A DNA stretch of 64,000 bases, taken from positions 1-64,000 of the forward strand of contig JAOARD010000046.1 of the NCBI GenBank assembly GCA_025210735.1, read 5' to 3'. Shown piece by piece: positions 33,813-42,454 of the stretch. Source of the stretch: Bacteroidales bacterium. GTDB taxonomy: Bacteria > Bacteroidota > Bacteroidia > Bacteroidales > UBA6680. Numbering within the stretch: position 1 is the first letter of the stretch; each line of letters starts with the position of its first letter. Under the pieces are notes generated by a model. That model had not been told where the DNA came from, ran no database searches, and saw nothing but the letters and a program-made list of their open reading frames with translations. The position numbers and the translations under genes were made by a program.

Positions 33813-36468
33813 TTTCCAGGATTTTTATTAGTTGGGTATATTCGTTTTCGTTACAGGTTAACAGGGCTCTGTTCATGTTCTGAATCCACTTATCAATATT
33901 TATTATATCCATATCTTCAAGATCCTTAATAATCTTCTTTACATGTGTAATAGAGTATACATCAAGATCTTTTAGCATGGTTATGTTTTGGTTAAGTGTT
34001 TCGTTATTTGTGTAGTTAAGCTCAAAATCCAGATTGCTATGGTGTTCAGGTTGAGGCTCTGAGGTTATCTCTTTTTGTGCAATGTATGGCAGTGTAAACC
34101 AGAACGATGCTCCTTTATCGGGTTCTGACATAACGCCTATCTCGCAATTGTGCGCGTTTACAGCCATTTTGCAGAATGCCAGACCAAGCCCCGTAGATTT
34201 TATTGCTCCGGATTTAATATCTGATACCTGTTTGTACTTCTCAAATATCTTCTCCTGATGTGCAATCTCAATGCCTATACCATTATCGCTTATTATAATC
34301 TTAAGCAGATCTTTTGTCTCTTCAATTGCATCAATCTGTATCATACCGCCGTTAGGTGTGTATTTTACAGCATTTGTTACAATGTTTACAATAACTCTGG
34401 TAATAACATCTTTATCTACATGCATAATGTAGTCGTTATCCAGATTACTTATAAAGTGAATGCCTTTCTGGTTTATAAGCTGTGCTGTTTCGTTATATGC
34501 ACTGTTTACCATCTCATTAAGTGAATAGTTGCCAATTGAGATAGCCATTTTAGTCTTCTCATATTTGAATACATCAAGAATGTTAGATACCAGATTAAGC
34601 ATCATTTTACCCGACTGGTTTATAGATTCCATCTTATATTCATCCGGTTCCTCTTCAGAGAAGTTTATTATTGTGTTAAGTGGATTTTTAAGATCGTGAA
34701 CTATCATACCAATCATATCTTGTTTGAATTTATCAAGATCAATTAGTTGTTGATTTACATGATACAGTTCAGATGTCTGCTTCTCAATTTTTCTTTTTTG
34801 AATAACTATAAGATCGTTTTTATCTTTTAGTGTTTTATATGCTTTCTGCTTTGTCTTATATATTTTATATGTATACCATGATATTATAATAAGAAGCAGC
34901 ATTACCAGCGATATTATTCCTACAATAACGCGTTGTTTGGCAATGGTGTTTTTCTGTATAATAGTGTCTTTGCTTAGTAGTTCAATAGCCTGATCTTTTT
35001 TCTCTGTCTCGTACTTTGTTTGTAGTGTGGCTATATTCTGGTTATATTCATTTGTATAAATTTTCTCTTTAAGGTCGGTATGTTTTTTATAATACTCAAG
35101 TGCCTTTTTGTAATCCTTACTAATAATATATGCATCGGCAAGCCCGCCGTAACTTATCATAATAAGTTTATTGTTCGATAGTTCGTTTGCAATGTCCAGA
35201 CTTTGAGTGAAGAACATCTTGGCGTTGTAAAAATCGTTCTGCTTAAGGTACAGAACTCCCAGATTGTAGGCAGTATTAGCAATACCAGATTTGTCCTGAA
35301 TCTCTATACGGATCTGCATTGCTTTCATATAGTTTGAGAGTGCCTTGGTAAACTCAGACTGCTTATTATATATAATACCAATATTCTCAAACGATGTTGC
35401 CATTCTGTCTTTCATACCAAGAGCATCACTTATTTCAAGCGATCTGTTGTAATGGAGTAGAGCGTTTTTATAGTCGCCTATCATATCGTATATATTACCA
35501 ATATTATCTAACGATATGGTAATTCCTATACGATCATCAATCTTCTCTTTTATTGATAACGACTCTTTGTAAAGTTCAAGAGCTTTATTATACTCTCTCT
35601 GTATTTTATATATGTTACCAATATTGTTGAGCGATAACGATACGCTCTTCTGGTTATTTATTGCACGGCTTATATTCAGACATTTAAGGTAGTGGTCAAG
35701 TGCCTCATCGTAGTTTCCTTGTATCTCTGATAGTTCTCCTAAAGCATATAGCGCTTCGGTCTCTCCCTGAAGGTTATTGCTGCTTTTCATCAGATTAAAG
35801 GCATCCATATAACACTTAAGGCTTGTTTTATAATCGCCGTTTAAGCGTTTTATATTACCTATGTTAATCAGTGTATTTGCAACACCCTCGTAGTTGTTCA
35901 GTTTCTTAAATATATCTAATGATTGGTTGTAGTATATAGTTGCCTGTTTCAGGTTACCCAAGTGCTGATGCGATATACCCATTACGTTGTAGCATTGCGC
36001 TATGCCTTTCTCGTTGTTTATTTTTTTGTCGGTATTTAACGATTTCTCATAGTACTGTAATGCTCTTTTATGGTTATTCCAGTTGGCAAATATGAGCCCC
36101 AGATTGTAGTTTGATACAGCAATACCTTTTCCGTAGTCAGACGATTTAGAGGTATACAGACCCTGCTGATAATATAGCAGAGCTTGTTGCCTTTTGCCCG
36201 AATAGAAGAATGCTTTTCCTATATTATTATAAGAATCGGCAATTTTTGTCTGGTCGTTCAGTAGTTTTCCTATCTCAAGACATTTGAATGCAATGTCAAT
36301 ATTGTCCTGGTCAATAACCGACCAGTTGTTTTCAAGCTCCTTTATCAGATTATTATATTCTATAGTAATTTGTTCAATATCAATATTGTGATGTTGTGTT
36401 TGAGCAGATGAATGTACTATATATATAGTGATAAATAGTAATGTAATTATATTCCGTAGTCTTAGCAT
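33799..36468 (-). CDS. TPR-containing membrane histidine kinase
   Basis: An 889-residue protein. Signal peptide (LFITIYIVHSSAQ), then about ten tetratricopeptide repeats (residues ~40-440, recurring NIGNIYxxxGDYxxALxxYxxSL), a coiled coil, one transmembrane helix (~505-525), second coiled coil, HisKA with MIVHDLKNPLN (phospho-His), and HATPase with NIVTNAVKYTPNGG, DNGIGI and STGLGLAFCK. A ~70-residue C-terminal extension follows the ATPase domain and overlaps the regulator gene. It senses a periplasmic signal, probably protein or peptide, through the TPRs; ligand unknown. Confidence 0.92.
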   Translation of the reverse strand: MLRLRNIITLLFITIYIVHSSAQTQHHNIDIEQITIEYNNLIKELENNWSVIDQDNIDIAFKCLEIGKLLNDQTKIADSYNNIGKAFFYSGKRQQALLYYQQGLYTSKSSDYGKGIAVSNYNLGLIFANWNNHKRALQYYEKSLNTDKKINNEKGIAQCYNVMGISHQHLGNLKQATIYYNQSLDIFKKLNNYEGVANTLINIGNIKRLNGDYKTSLKCYMDAFNLMKSSNNLQGETEALYALGELSEIQGNYDEALDHYLKCLNISRAINNQKSVSLSLNNIGNIYKIQREYNKALELYKESLSIKEKIDDRIGITISLDNIGNIYDMIGDYKNALLHYNRSLEISDALGMKDRMATSFENIGIIYNKQSEFTKALSNYMKAMQIRIEIQDKSGIANTAYNLGVLYLKQNDFYNAKMFFTQSLDIANELSNNKLIMISYGGLADAYIISKDYKKALEYYKKHTDLKEKIYTNEYNQNIATLQTKYETEKKDQAIELLSKDTIIQKNTIAKQRVIVGIISLVMLLLIIISWYTYKIYKTKQKAYKTLKDKNDLIVIQKRKIEKQTSELYHVNQQLIDLDKFKQDMIGMIVHDLKNPLNTIINFSEEEPDEYKMESINQSGKMMLNLVSNILDVFKYEKTKMAISIGNYSLNEMVNSAYNETAQLINQKGIHFISNLDNDYIMHVDKDVITRVIVNIVTNAVKYTPNGGMIQIDAIEETKDLLKIIISDNGIGIEIAHQEKIFEKYKQVSDIKSGAIKSTGLGLAFCKMAVNAHNCEIGVMSEPDKGASFWFTLPYIAQKEITSEPQPEHHSNLDFELNYTNNETLNQNITMLKDLDVYSITHVKKIIKDLEDMDIINIDKWIQNMNRALLTCNENEYTQLIKILENGKQ

Positions 36469-36689
36469 ATAAAGTTAATACAGGTTTTTTTCTTAAAAAT
36501 AGCAACTATTTTAACTATACAAATTACTAATTGCCAAAAAAATACTAATTAATTAAAAAAAACTGTGCAATATTGTTATAGTTATTCTATTATATTTTGT
36601 AATTTATGCTGTTACTTTGTATGTTCGGAGTTGTTAATCTACGTGATTAAATTATTTGAACAAGTTTATAAATTGTAATACGGAACGTT

Positions 36690-37499
36690 ATGAGGAAGTT
36701 GATGACAGCGTTAATGTTGATTGTAAGTTCATTATTTTGTGTCGCGCAGAACAATATTGCGGTATTACTCTCTGTAGATAAAGAGAGTTACCTTATAAGA
36801 AAGAAGGATAAGATACAGGTTACGGTACCAATGTTTTTTCTTACTGGCGATAAGGTAGAGGTAAAGAGCGGTAAGGTTGTGATATTAATGGGTGACGGAT
36901 CAGAGAAGATTCTTCGTAAAGGCGACAAATATATATTCAGATCTAAGAACAGAAGTAGAACAACAGTTGAGTCAGAATATGTATTTTCTAAGATTAGTTC
37001 AGAAAACCATGTAGATAATATGCAGACAACCTCAGCTTATAGTCTGAGGAGTAATAATGTGTTGTCTGTTTTTCCTTTATCGTCAAAGGTATTCGATCGG
37101 GAGAGCTCATATATATTCTGGAACAAGAATTTTGAGAGTATGAATTTCAGGGTTTACAATCTTGATTCTGACTCACTTGTTTTGGAAAAGAAGATTGCAG
37201 GAGAATCATTGTGTCTTAATAGTCTCCCAATAGATAGTCCTGGGGTATACTACTGGGTTCTGTCTGACGACAGTAAGGATATTGAGAAGATTGGTGTTAT
37301 CACTTTTGTTGATGATGCAGAGAAGCGTAAACTGAAATCATATAATGATAAATCAAGATTAGGGCTTTTATCGGCGTATGTACACTACTCAGAAAATGAG
37401 TACTGGTTTCAGGCTATAAATATAATTGATGAGGCAATAAAACTATATCCGGATGACGAATTGTTTGTACATATCAGACGGAGTATTACCAAAATGTAG
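36690..37499 (+). CDS. Secreted protein of unknown function with FecR/DUF4384-like N-terminal domain
   Basis: A 269-residue protein with a signal peptide (MTALMLIVSSLFCVAQ). Residues ~28-80 resemble a FecR-like beta domain (LTGDKVEVKSGKVVILMGDG). The middle has a beta-sandwich (SSYIFWNKNFESMNFRVYNL) and the last ~50 residues form a TPR-like helical pair (SAYVHYSENEYWFQAINIID). Likely periplasmic. Divergent from the histidine kinase, so possibly functionally linked; that is inference. Confidence 0.6.
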   Translation: MRKLMTALMLIVSSLFCVAQNNIAVLLSVDKESYLIRKKDKIQVTVPMFFLTGDKVEVKSGKVVILMGDGSEKILRKGDKYIFRSKNRSRTTVESEYVFSKISSENHVDNMQTTSAYSLRSNNVLSVFPLSSKVFDRESSYIFWNKNFESMNFRVYNLDSDSLVLEKKIAGESLCLNSLPIDSPGVYYWVLSDDSKDIEKIGVITFVDDAEKRKLKSYNDKSRLGLLSAYVHYSENEYWFQAINIIDEAIKLYPDDELFVHIRRSITKM

Positions 37500-37557
37500 T
37501 ATGATTATTAGGTTGAAAAATTATTGTCAGTTTAATTATTAGAACAGACTAAATATT

Positions 37558-37565
37558 TAACTTTG
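37558..37565 (+). promoter_or_regulatory. -7 promoter box TAACTTTG of mtnN-luxS
   Basis: Perfect TAnnTTTG, giving a 5' leader of about 130 bases before mtnN. No known SAM/SAH riboswitch consensus is visible in the leader. Confidence 0.5.
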
Positions 37566-37702
37566 TCAATTATAATAAAATAAGAATCCTATTTATACTG
37601 ATAAAAGAGGGGTTAGCTGAGTATTATTTGTGGTCTAATTGAGATCTGCTACTGATATTCTGATTAACTTGATTTTATATGCAAAAAAACAGAATTAAAC
37701 AT

Positions 37703-38398
37703 ATGAGTATTGGAATTATTGGTGCTATGGAGGAGGAGATAAAACTTCTTAGAAGTAGCATGACAAATATTACAGAAGAGAATATATCCGGGTTTGTATT
37801 CTATAAAGGTATATTGGGTGGCACAGAAGTTGTTTTAACATTGTCAGGAATTGGTAAGGTTAAAGCAGCAATGGCAACTACCCTGCTTATAACAAAATAT
37901 GATCCGGACTATATAATTAATACAGGATCTGCCGGAGGATTAGTTACAGGGCTTAAGGTGTGTGATCTTGTAGTATCAACAGAGGTAAGACATCATGATG
38001 CTGATGCAACTGTGTTTGGTTATGAATATGGTCAGATTCCTCAGATGCCTCCGGCTTATATTCCATGCAACAAACTTATTGATGTAGCAGAGAGTGTAAT
38101 ACATAAAATGGAGAGCGTTAAAGTTCATAAAGGACTTATTGCAAGTGGCGATTCATTTATGAGTGATCCGGCACGTGTTGAAGGTTTAAAACAACTTATG
38201 CCAGATATATATGCGGTAGAGATGGAGGCAGCGGGTATAGCGCAGGCATGTCATATATTTAATAAGGAGTTTGTTGTTATCAGGTGTATATCTGATATTG
38301 CCGGTGAGGGTAACTCAAAAACGTACGATGAATTTTTACAGGAGGCAGGTCATATATCTGCCGAAATGGTTATTAATATTATAAATGCATTAAACTAA
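37703..38398 (+). CDS. mtnN: 5'-methylthioadenosine/S-adenosylhomocysteine nucleosidase
   Basis: 231 residues from the Met in MSIGIIGAMEEEIKLLRSSM, which matches the family start; a longer form from ATG 37679 would add 8 non-conserved residues. It splits SAH to adenine and S-ribosylhomocysteine, and MTA to methylthioribose. Motifs: GAMEEE, LSGIGKVKAAMATTLL, INTGSAGG, IASGDSFMSD, AVEMEAAGIAQ (catalytic Glu) and RCISDIAG (catalytic Asp). luxS, the next pathway step, follows 6 bases later. Confidence 0.95.
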   Translation: MSIGIIGAMEEEIKLLRSSMTNITEENISGFVFYKGILGGTEVVLTLSGIGKVKAAMATTLLITKYDPDYIINTGSAGGLVTGLKVCDLVVSTEVRHHDADATVFGYEYGQIPQMPPAYIPCNKLIDVAESVIHKMESVKVHKGLIASGDSFMSDPARVEGLKQLMPDIYAVEMEAAGIAQACHIFNKEFVVIRCISDIAGEGNSKTYDEFLQEAGHISAEMVINIINALN

Positions 38399-38404
38399 AA
38401 TATT

Positions 38405-38887
38405 ATGGAGAAGATACCAAGTTTTACAATAGACCATATAAAACTACCAAGAGGAATCTTTGTATCGCGTAAAGACAATGTTGGAGATTCTGTTATTACA
38501 ACATTTGATATAAGAATGAAGGAACCAAACAGAGAACCAGTAATGGGTGTGCCTGAGTTGCATACTTTTGAGCATCTTGCAGCAACATTTCTTAGAAACA
38601 ACGATGAGTGGAAGGATAAGATAATTTATTTTGGCCCTATGGGATGTTGTACAGGAAACTATTTGTTGCTTAATGGCGATTATAAATCGGAGGATGTTGT
38701 TGGCTTAATGCAGGAGATGTTTGGCTTTATAGCAGACTATTCAGACGAGGAGATACCTGGTGCTACGGCAAAAGATTGCGGAAATTATCTTTGTAACAAC
38801 TTGCCAATGGCAAAGTATGAGGCAAAAAAATACCTTACAGAGGTATTAAATAATATAAAACCTGAAAATCTTACATATCCTGAATAG
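38405..38887 (+). CDS. luxS: S-ribosylhomocysteine lyase, AI-2 synthase
   Basis: 160 residues, full family length. It converts S-ribosylhomocysteine to homocysteine and DPD, the precursor of autoinducer 2. The iron site HTFEHLAATFLRN (HxxEH) is present, as are GPMGCCTGNYLLL (catalytic Cys) and GATAKDCGNYLCNNL with the third ligand region. In an operon with mtnN; a terminator follows directly. Confidence 0.97.
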   Translation: MEKIPSFTIDHIKLPRGIFVSRKDNVGDSVITTFDIRMKEPNREPVMGVPELHTFEHLAATFLRNNDEWKDKIIYFGPMGCCTGNYLLLNGDYKSEDVVGLMQEMFGFIADYSDEEIPGATAKDCGNYLCNNLPMAKYEAKKYLTEVLNNIKPENLTYPE

Positions 38888-38906
38888 ATAATATTTACAG
38901 GCATTT

Positions 38907-38952
38907 AAGCCCATGAATTAGGTTGCGTAAACTTAATTTATGGGCTTTTTTT
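38907..38952 (+). terminator. Terminator of mtnN-luxS
   Basis: AAGCCCAT (38907-38914) pairs with ATGGGCTT (38940-38947) with an inner AATTA/TAATT stem, then T7. Confidence 0.8.
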
Positions 38953-38964
38953 ATTATTATGGTT

Positions 38965-38994
38965 TTTGTAAAATGATATATTGTCATATCTTTG
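38965..38994 (+). promoter_or_regulatory. Promoter TTTG-N18-TATCTTTG
   Basis: -33 TTTG at 38965-38968 and -7 TATCTTTG at 38987-38994. It shows that the start of the next gene is ATG 39017, because the longer frame from 38981 would begin inside the promoter. Confidence 0.75.
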
Positions 38995-39016
38995 GGTTTC
39001 TAAATTTATAACATTT

Positions 39017-39397
39017 ATGGGAATATTATCTGGTTTACTCGGAACATCAGATGAAATGTCGTCAGAAGCGTTAAATGAAGAGCTTAGTGGTTTTCTGGTT
39101 GAAACTGAGCGAATAAGATATGCCTGTAAAGCTATAAATAAGAGATTAATATTTACGAATAAGAGGCTTATTATATACTCAAATTCGGATGATGGTAGTG
39201 GTCAGGTACAGTACAGCTCTGTTCCTTACCAGAATATTGGTAGTTTTGATATGGAATATGGCGAATTTCGAAAATCTGAATCAAAGATTATCCTTTATTT
39301 ATTATCGTCTGGTAGAGTTGAAGAGGTTTTTTTAGACAGCGATGTTGATGTGAAACAACTGTATAAGCTCTTAAGTGAATTTATTTTTTTACTTTGA
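39017..39397 (+). CDS. PH-domain-like cytosolic protein
   Basis: 126 residues from MGILSGLLGTSDEM. The core (RIRYACKAINKRLIFTNKRL, IIYSNSDDG, VPYQNIGSFDMEYGEF) is a bacterial pleckstrin-homology domain of the YvbH/bPH type (IxFTNKRLII motif). Role unknown; such domains often bind membranes or partner proteins. First of a possible three-gene set with the membrane protein and Lgt homologue downstream. Confidence 0.7.
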   Translation: MGILSGLLGTSDEMSSEALNEELSGFLVETERIRYACKAINKRLIFTNKRLIIYSNSDDGSGQVQYSSVPYQNIGSFDMEYGEFRKSESKIILYLLSSGRVEEVFLDSDVDVKQLYKLLSEFIFLL

Positions 39398-39451
39398 ATA
39401 AACTTTATATAACAAATAAACTCTAAAGGTTTAACTTAAATTTTATTTAAC

Positions 39452-39889
39452 ATGTCTATTACAAGAGGAACATCGAGTGGTCCAATGATACTAGGTATCA
39501 TTGGTGGAGTATTAGCTTTACCTGCAGCATTGTGTGCAGGAGCGTGTGGTGCAGCAGCAGGAGCAGTAGCTTCAGGTGCTATTGACCCAAGTATGCTAGA
39601 TGGATCAGAAGAGGCTACTATGGAAGCAGCAGAGACTATCGCTGCAGCATCAACTGCAACAGGTAGTGTTTTCATGATTCTTGGAGTTATTGCAGCTATC
39701 ATCGGTATAGTTGGTGGAATTATGGGTAAGAAAAACCCTTCACTAGCTGGTGGTCTGTTAATCGGAGCTGGTGTACTTTCAGGTGCATCTATCTTTGTTG
39801 CTAACTTCTTCGCATTAATAGTTGCTATTCTATTCATCATTGGTGGAATTTTAGCTTTTACTCAGAAGAAAGAGGTAATTGAGGCTTAA
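39452..39889 (+). CDS. Small Ala/Gly-rich membrane protein, DUF4064-like
   Basis: 145 residues with three or four hydrophobic helices (about 10-40, 72-93, 98-114, 116-135), very rich in Gly and Ala. It resembles DUF4064-type membrane proteins of unknown function. Codons are more optimised (GCAGCA, GGTGGA) than neighbours, hinting at strong expression. The Lgt homologue starts 5 bases later. Confidence 0.65.
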   Translation: MSITRGTSSGPMILGIIGGVLALPAALCAGACGAAAGAVASGAIDPSMLDGSEEATMEAAETIAAASTATGSVFMILGVIAAIIGIVGGIMGKKNPSLAGGLLIGAGVLSGASIFVANFFALIVAILFIIGGILAFTQKKEVIEA

Positions 39890-39894
39890 TTTGT

Positions 39895-40659
39895 ATGTAC
39901 CAATACTTAGAATTTTTTGGCGTTAGCATACCAATGTATAACCTTATGATAGGTATTGGTACAATATTCGGTTTTTTATCTCTTGATAAGGAGATAAAAA
40001 ACCGATCTATTGGTATTTTACTGGATCGTAGAATACACTACTCTATAATAATAGCTCTGTTCTTTGCTTTTATTGGAGCAAAGATGTTTGAGATGTTCTA
40101 TCATGATCAGGCATTCACAATAGATAATTTTATGAATGGTGGCTTTACCTTTTTGGGAGGCTTTGTTACCGGGTCAGTAGTCTATTTAATATCCCTTATA
40201 GCATTTAAAATTAAACTGAGTCTTGGACTCAATATTCTTGTGCCATCAGTTGTGGTAGCACATGCATTTGGGCGTATTGGTTGTTTTTTAGGAGGATGCT
40301 GTTATGGTCACCCAACCGATTCTATTACCGGGGTGTGTTTTCCAGAAGGCTCTTTAGCCGATTCTCATTTCGGACATGTACATGTTCACCCTACACAGTT
40401 ATATGAATCTGCAATGGTTTTTGTTATCTTTTTTCTGGTACGAAGTGTTGTGAGATTTGAGAACAGACTCTCTGTATATTTTATTGGTTATGGTATTGTA
40501 AGATTTGTTCTGGAGTTCTTCAGAGCCGATGACAGAGGTAATCTGTTTGGTGATATATTCTCTCCATCGCAGATAATAAGTATAGCTCTTATAGCAATAG
40601 GAAGTGCAATAATTGTACTCAATAAAAGATCAAATCAGGTTCAGATTTCAGAGGTGTAG
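39895..40659 (+). CDS. lgt: Prolipoprotein diacylglyceryl transferase family protein
   Basis: 254 residues, seven predicted membrane helices. Lgt signature HAFGRIGCFLGGCCYGHPTD, then HVHPTQLYESAMVF and FVLEFFRADDRGN contain the essential His, Arg and Glu residues. It transfers diacylglycerol from phosphatidylglycerol to lipobox Cys at the inner membrane. The CCYGHP segment is seen in a divergent Bacteroidota subfamily, so it could be a paralogue of the main Lgt. Confidence 0.8.
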   Translation: MYQYLEFFGVSIPMYNLMIGIGTIFGFLSLDKEIKNRSIGILLDRRIHYSIIIALFFAFIGAKMFEMFYHDQAFTIDNFMNGGFTFLGGFVTGSVVYLISLIAFKIKLSLGLNILVPSVVVAHAFGRIGCFLGGCCYGHPTDSITGVCFPEGSLADSHFGHVHVHPTQLYESAMVFVIFFLVRSVVRFENRLSVYFIGYGIVRFVLEFFRADDRGNLFGDIFSPSQIISIALIAIGSAIIVLNKRSNQVQISEV

Positions 40660-40937
40660 GTAATCACATATTTTATGTCTTTTGCCAACGTTTAGTGCGT
40701 TTATATCATTTAGATGTATTCTTTTTTTCCATTTACTAACAAATAATCACTATTTGTTTTAAGTTTGCATCGCCTTTCGGCACTATATTATTTAATTGTT
40801 TACTAAGTATATTTTGTTTTATACTGTTTAACTGTAGCTAGTTAAGCAATAAATAGTGTAATGTAATCTGCACTATTCTATTAACTATATTTGGTTAACA
40901 TATAACTATTATTTTATATAAATAAACGGGTAAAAGG
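40660..40937. other. Intergenic with promoter box TATATTTG at 40886-40893
   Basis: AT-rich gap. The only recognisable site is the TAnnTTTG box 45 bases before the MFS gene. No terminator of clear strength after lgt. Confidence 0.5.
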
Positions 40938-42083
40938 ATGTCAGTAAAAAGGTTTCAGCCAAAGCCAATGTACTACTTTTTGTTGTTGCTTACAGTTGCA
41001 GCAGCATTTGGTTTTCAGAGTTGGAGAACTATGTTCAATAACTTTGCTGTTGATGGTATAGGGTTAAATGGGTTTGAGGTTGGTATTGTGCAATCTGTAC
41101 GTGAAGTGCCGGGATTCCTTGCTCTGTTGGTTATATTTCTTTTATTACTGTTTAAAGAGCATAGATTGTCTGTATTCTCAGTAATGATTATGGGAGTAGG
41201 AGTTCTGCTCACCGGATTTTTTCCTTCGGCATACGGTTTGGTGTTTACTACTGTAATAATGTCGGTGGGATTTCACTATTTTGAAACTACAAATCAGTCG
41301 CTTACATTGCAATATTTCTCAGCCGTTGAGACTCCGCATGTGTTTGCAAGACTTCGCAGTGTATCGGCACTTACCAATATTTTTGTAGGTGTTTTTATTT
41401 TCTTTATGTCAAAATGGTTCTCATTTAAAACCAACTATATAATAACCGGAGTGGTATTGGTTTTGGTTGCAATATATGCACTTACAATGAAACCTGCCGA
41501 GAGCGGGTTGGTACCACAGCAGAAAAAGATGATTCTGAAAAGAAAGTATTGGCTTTTTTATTTGCTAAACTTTTTATCAGGAGCCCGCAGACAGATATTT
41601 GTTGTTTTTGCGGTGTTTATGTTGGTTCAGAAATATGATTTCTCTGTAGCAGAGGTATCAATATTATTTGTACTGAATAATATTATATCGTACTTCTTTA
41701 ATCCGGTAATAGCAAAAGGGATAAATAAATTTGGAGAGAGAAAGATGTTGAGCATGGAGTATATAGCATTAATTGCTGTATTTATAGGCTATGCAACTAT
41801 TGAGAACAGGTGGATTGTAGCGGCACTGTATATTATAGATCATATATTCTTTAATTTTTCAATAGGTATAAAAACATTTTTTCAGAAATATGCCGATCCG
41901 CAGGATATATCGCCATCAATGGCTGTTGGTTTTACAATTAACCACATATCGGCAGTAGTTATTCCTGTGTTGGGTGGTATTTTGTGGCTTGTTAACTGGC
42001 AAATACCATTTATTGCAGGGGCGGTATTAGGTGTTGTTTCTCTTGTTTTTGTACAAAAAATTCCGTGTAAAAGCAGGCTGTAA
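40938..42083 (+). CDS. MFS transporter
   Basis: 381 residues with 11-12 hydrophobic helices, in two halves separated at about residue 190 (MKPAESGLVPQQKKMILKRK). General MFS layout; no substrate-diagnostic motif recognised. Inner-membrane solute transporter or efflux pump. Followed by a terminator at 42340. Confidence 0.8.
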   Translation: MSVKRFQPKPMYYFLLLLTVAAAFGFQSWRTMFNNFAVDGIGLNGFEVGIVQSVREVPGFLALLVIFLLLLFKEHRLSVFSVMIMGVGVLLTGFFPSAYGLVFTTVIMSVGFHYFETTNQSLTLQYFSAVETPHVFARLRSVSALTNIFVGVFIFFMSKWFSFKTNYIITGVVLVLVAIYALTMKPAESGLVPQQKKMILKRKYWLFYLLNFLSGARRQIFVVFAVFMLVQKYDFSVAEVSILFVLNNIISYFFNPVIAKGINKFGERKMLSMEYIALIAVFIGYATIENRWIVAALYIIDHIFFNFSIGIKTFFQKYADPQDISPSMAVGFTINHISAVVIPVLGGILWLVNWQIPFIAGAVLGVVSLVFVQKIPCKSRL

Positions 42084-42339
42084 AGGTTTGGAAAATCCGT
42101 ATGTTATACAACATGTTTCGTGTGGTTTTACTCTGAAAAGCGCATGTATAGTAAGGATGCTTTATGTTATTGTAAATAAAGATACTAGGGGTGAAAAAAT
42201 AATCACGGTTTTATAGTGTGATTTCTAATAAAAAGTTGTAATTTATTTTTCGAGAGCAGTTTAATAATGTTAGTTGTTTTTTTGTGATTAGAGTGCTAAA
42301 TGCACTTAATTTTAGGTTTAATTTTTAGGGTATATAAAG

Positions 42340-42370
42340 AGTCAGCCACTGTGAAGTAGCTGACTTTTTT
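42340..42370 (+). terminator. Rho-independent terminator
   Basis: AGTCAGC (42340-42346) pairs with GCTGACT (42359-42365), followed by T6. It lies ~255 bases past the MFS stop; the sequence between shows no credible gene. Confidence 0.65.
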
Positions 42371-42403
42371 CTTTTTATCCTTTTCTCTGTTTATCTATAT
42401 TGT

Positions 42404-42411
42404 TACATTTG
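42404..42411 (+). promoter_or_regulatory. -7 promoter box TACATTTG
   Basis: Perfect TAnnTTTG 43 bases before the start of the exported Ntn hydrolase gene. Confidence 0.6.
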
Positions 42412-42454
42412 GCTTGCTTTATTAAAAAAATCTATAAAAATAATTTATTAAGGT

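Noticed and set aside
38981..39016. Longer N-terminus for the PH-domain protein
   Set aside because: The extra codons overlap the -7 box TATCTTTG at 38987-38994, so the transcript cannot include them.
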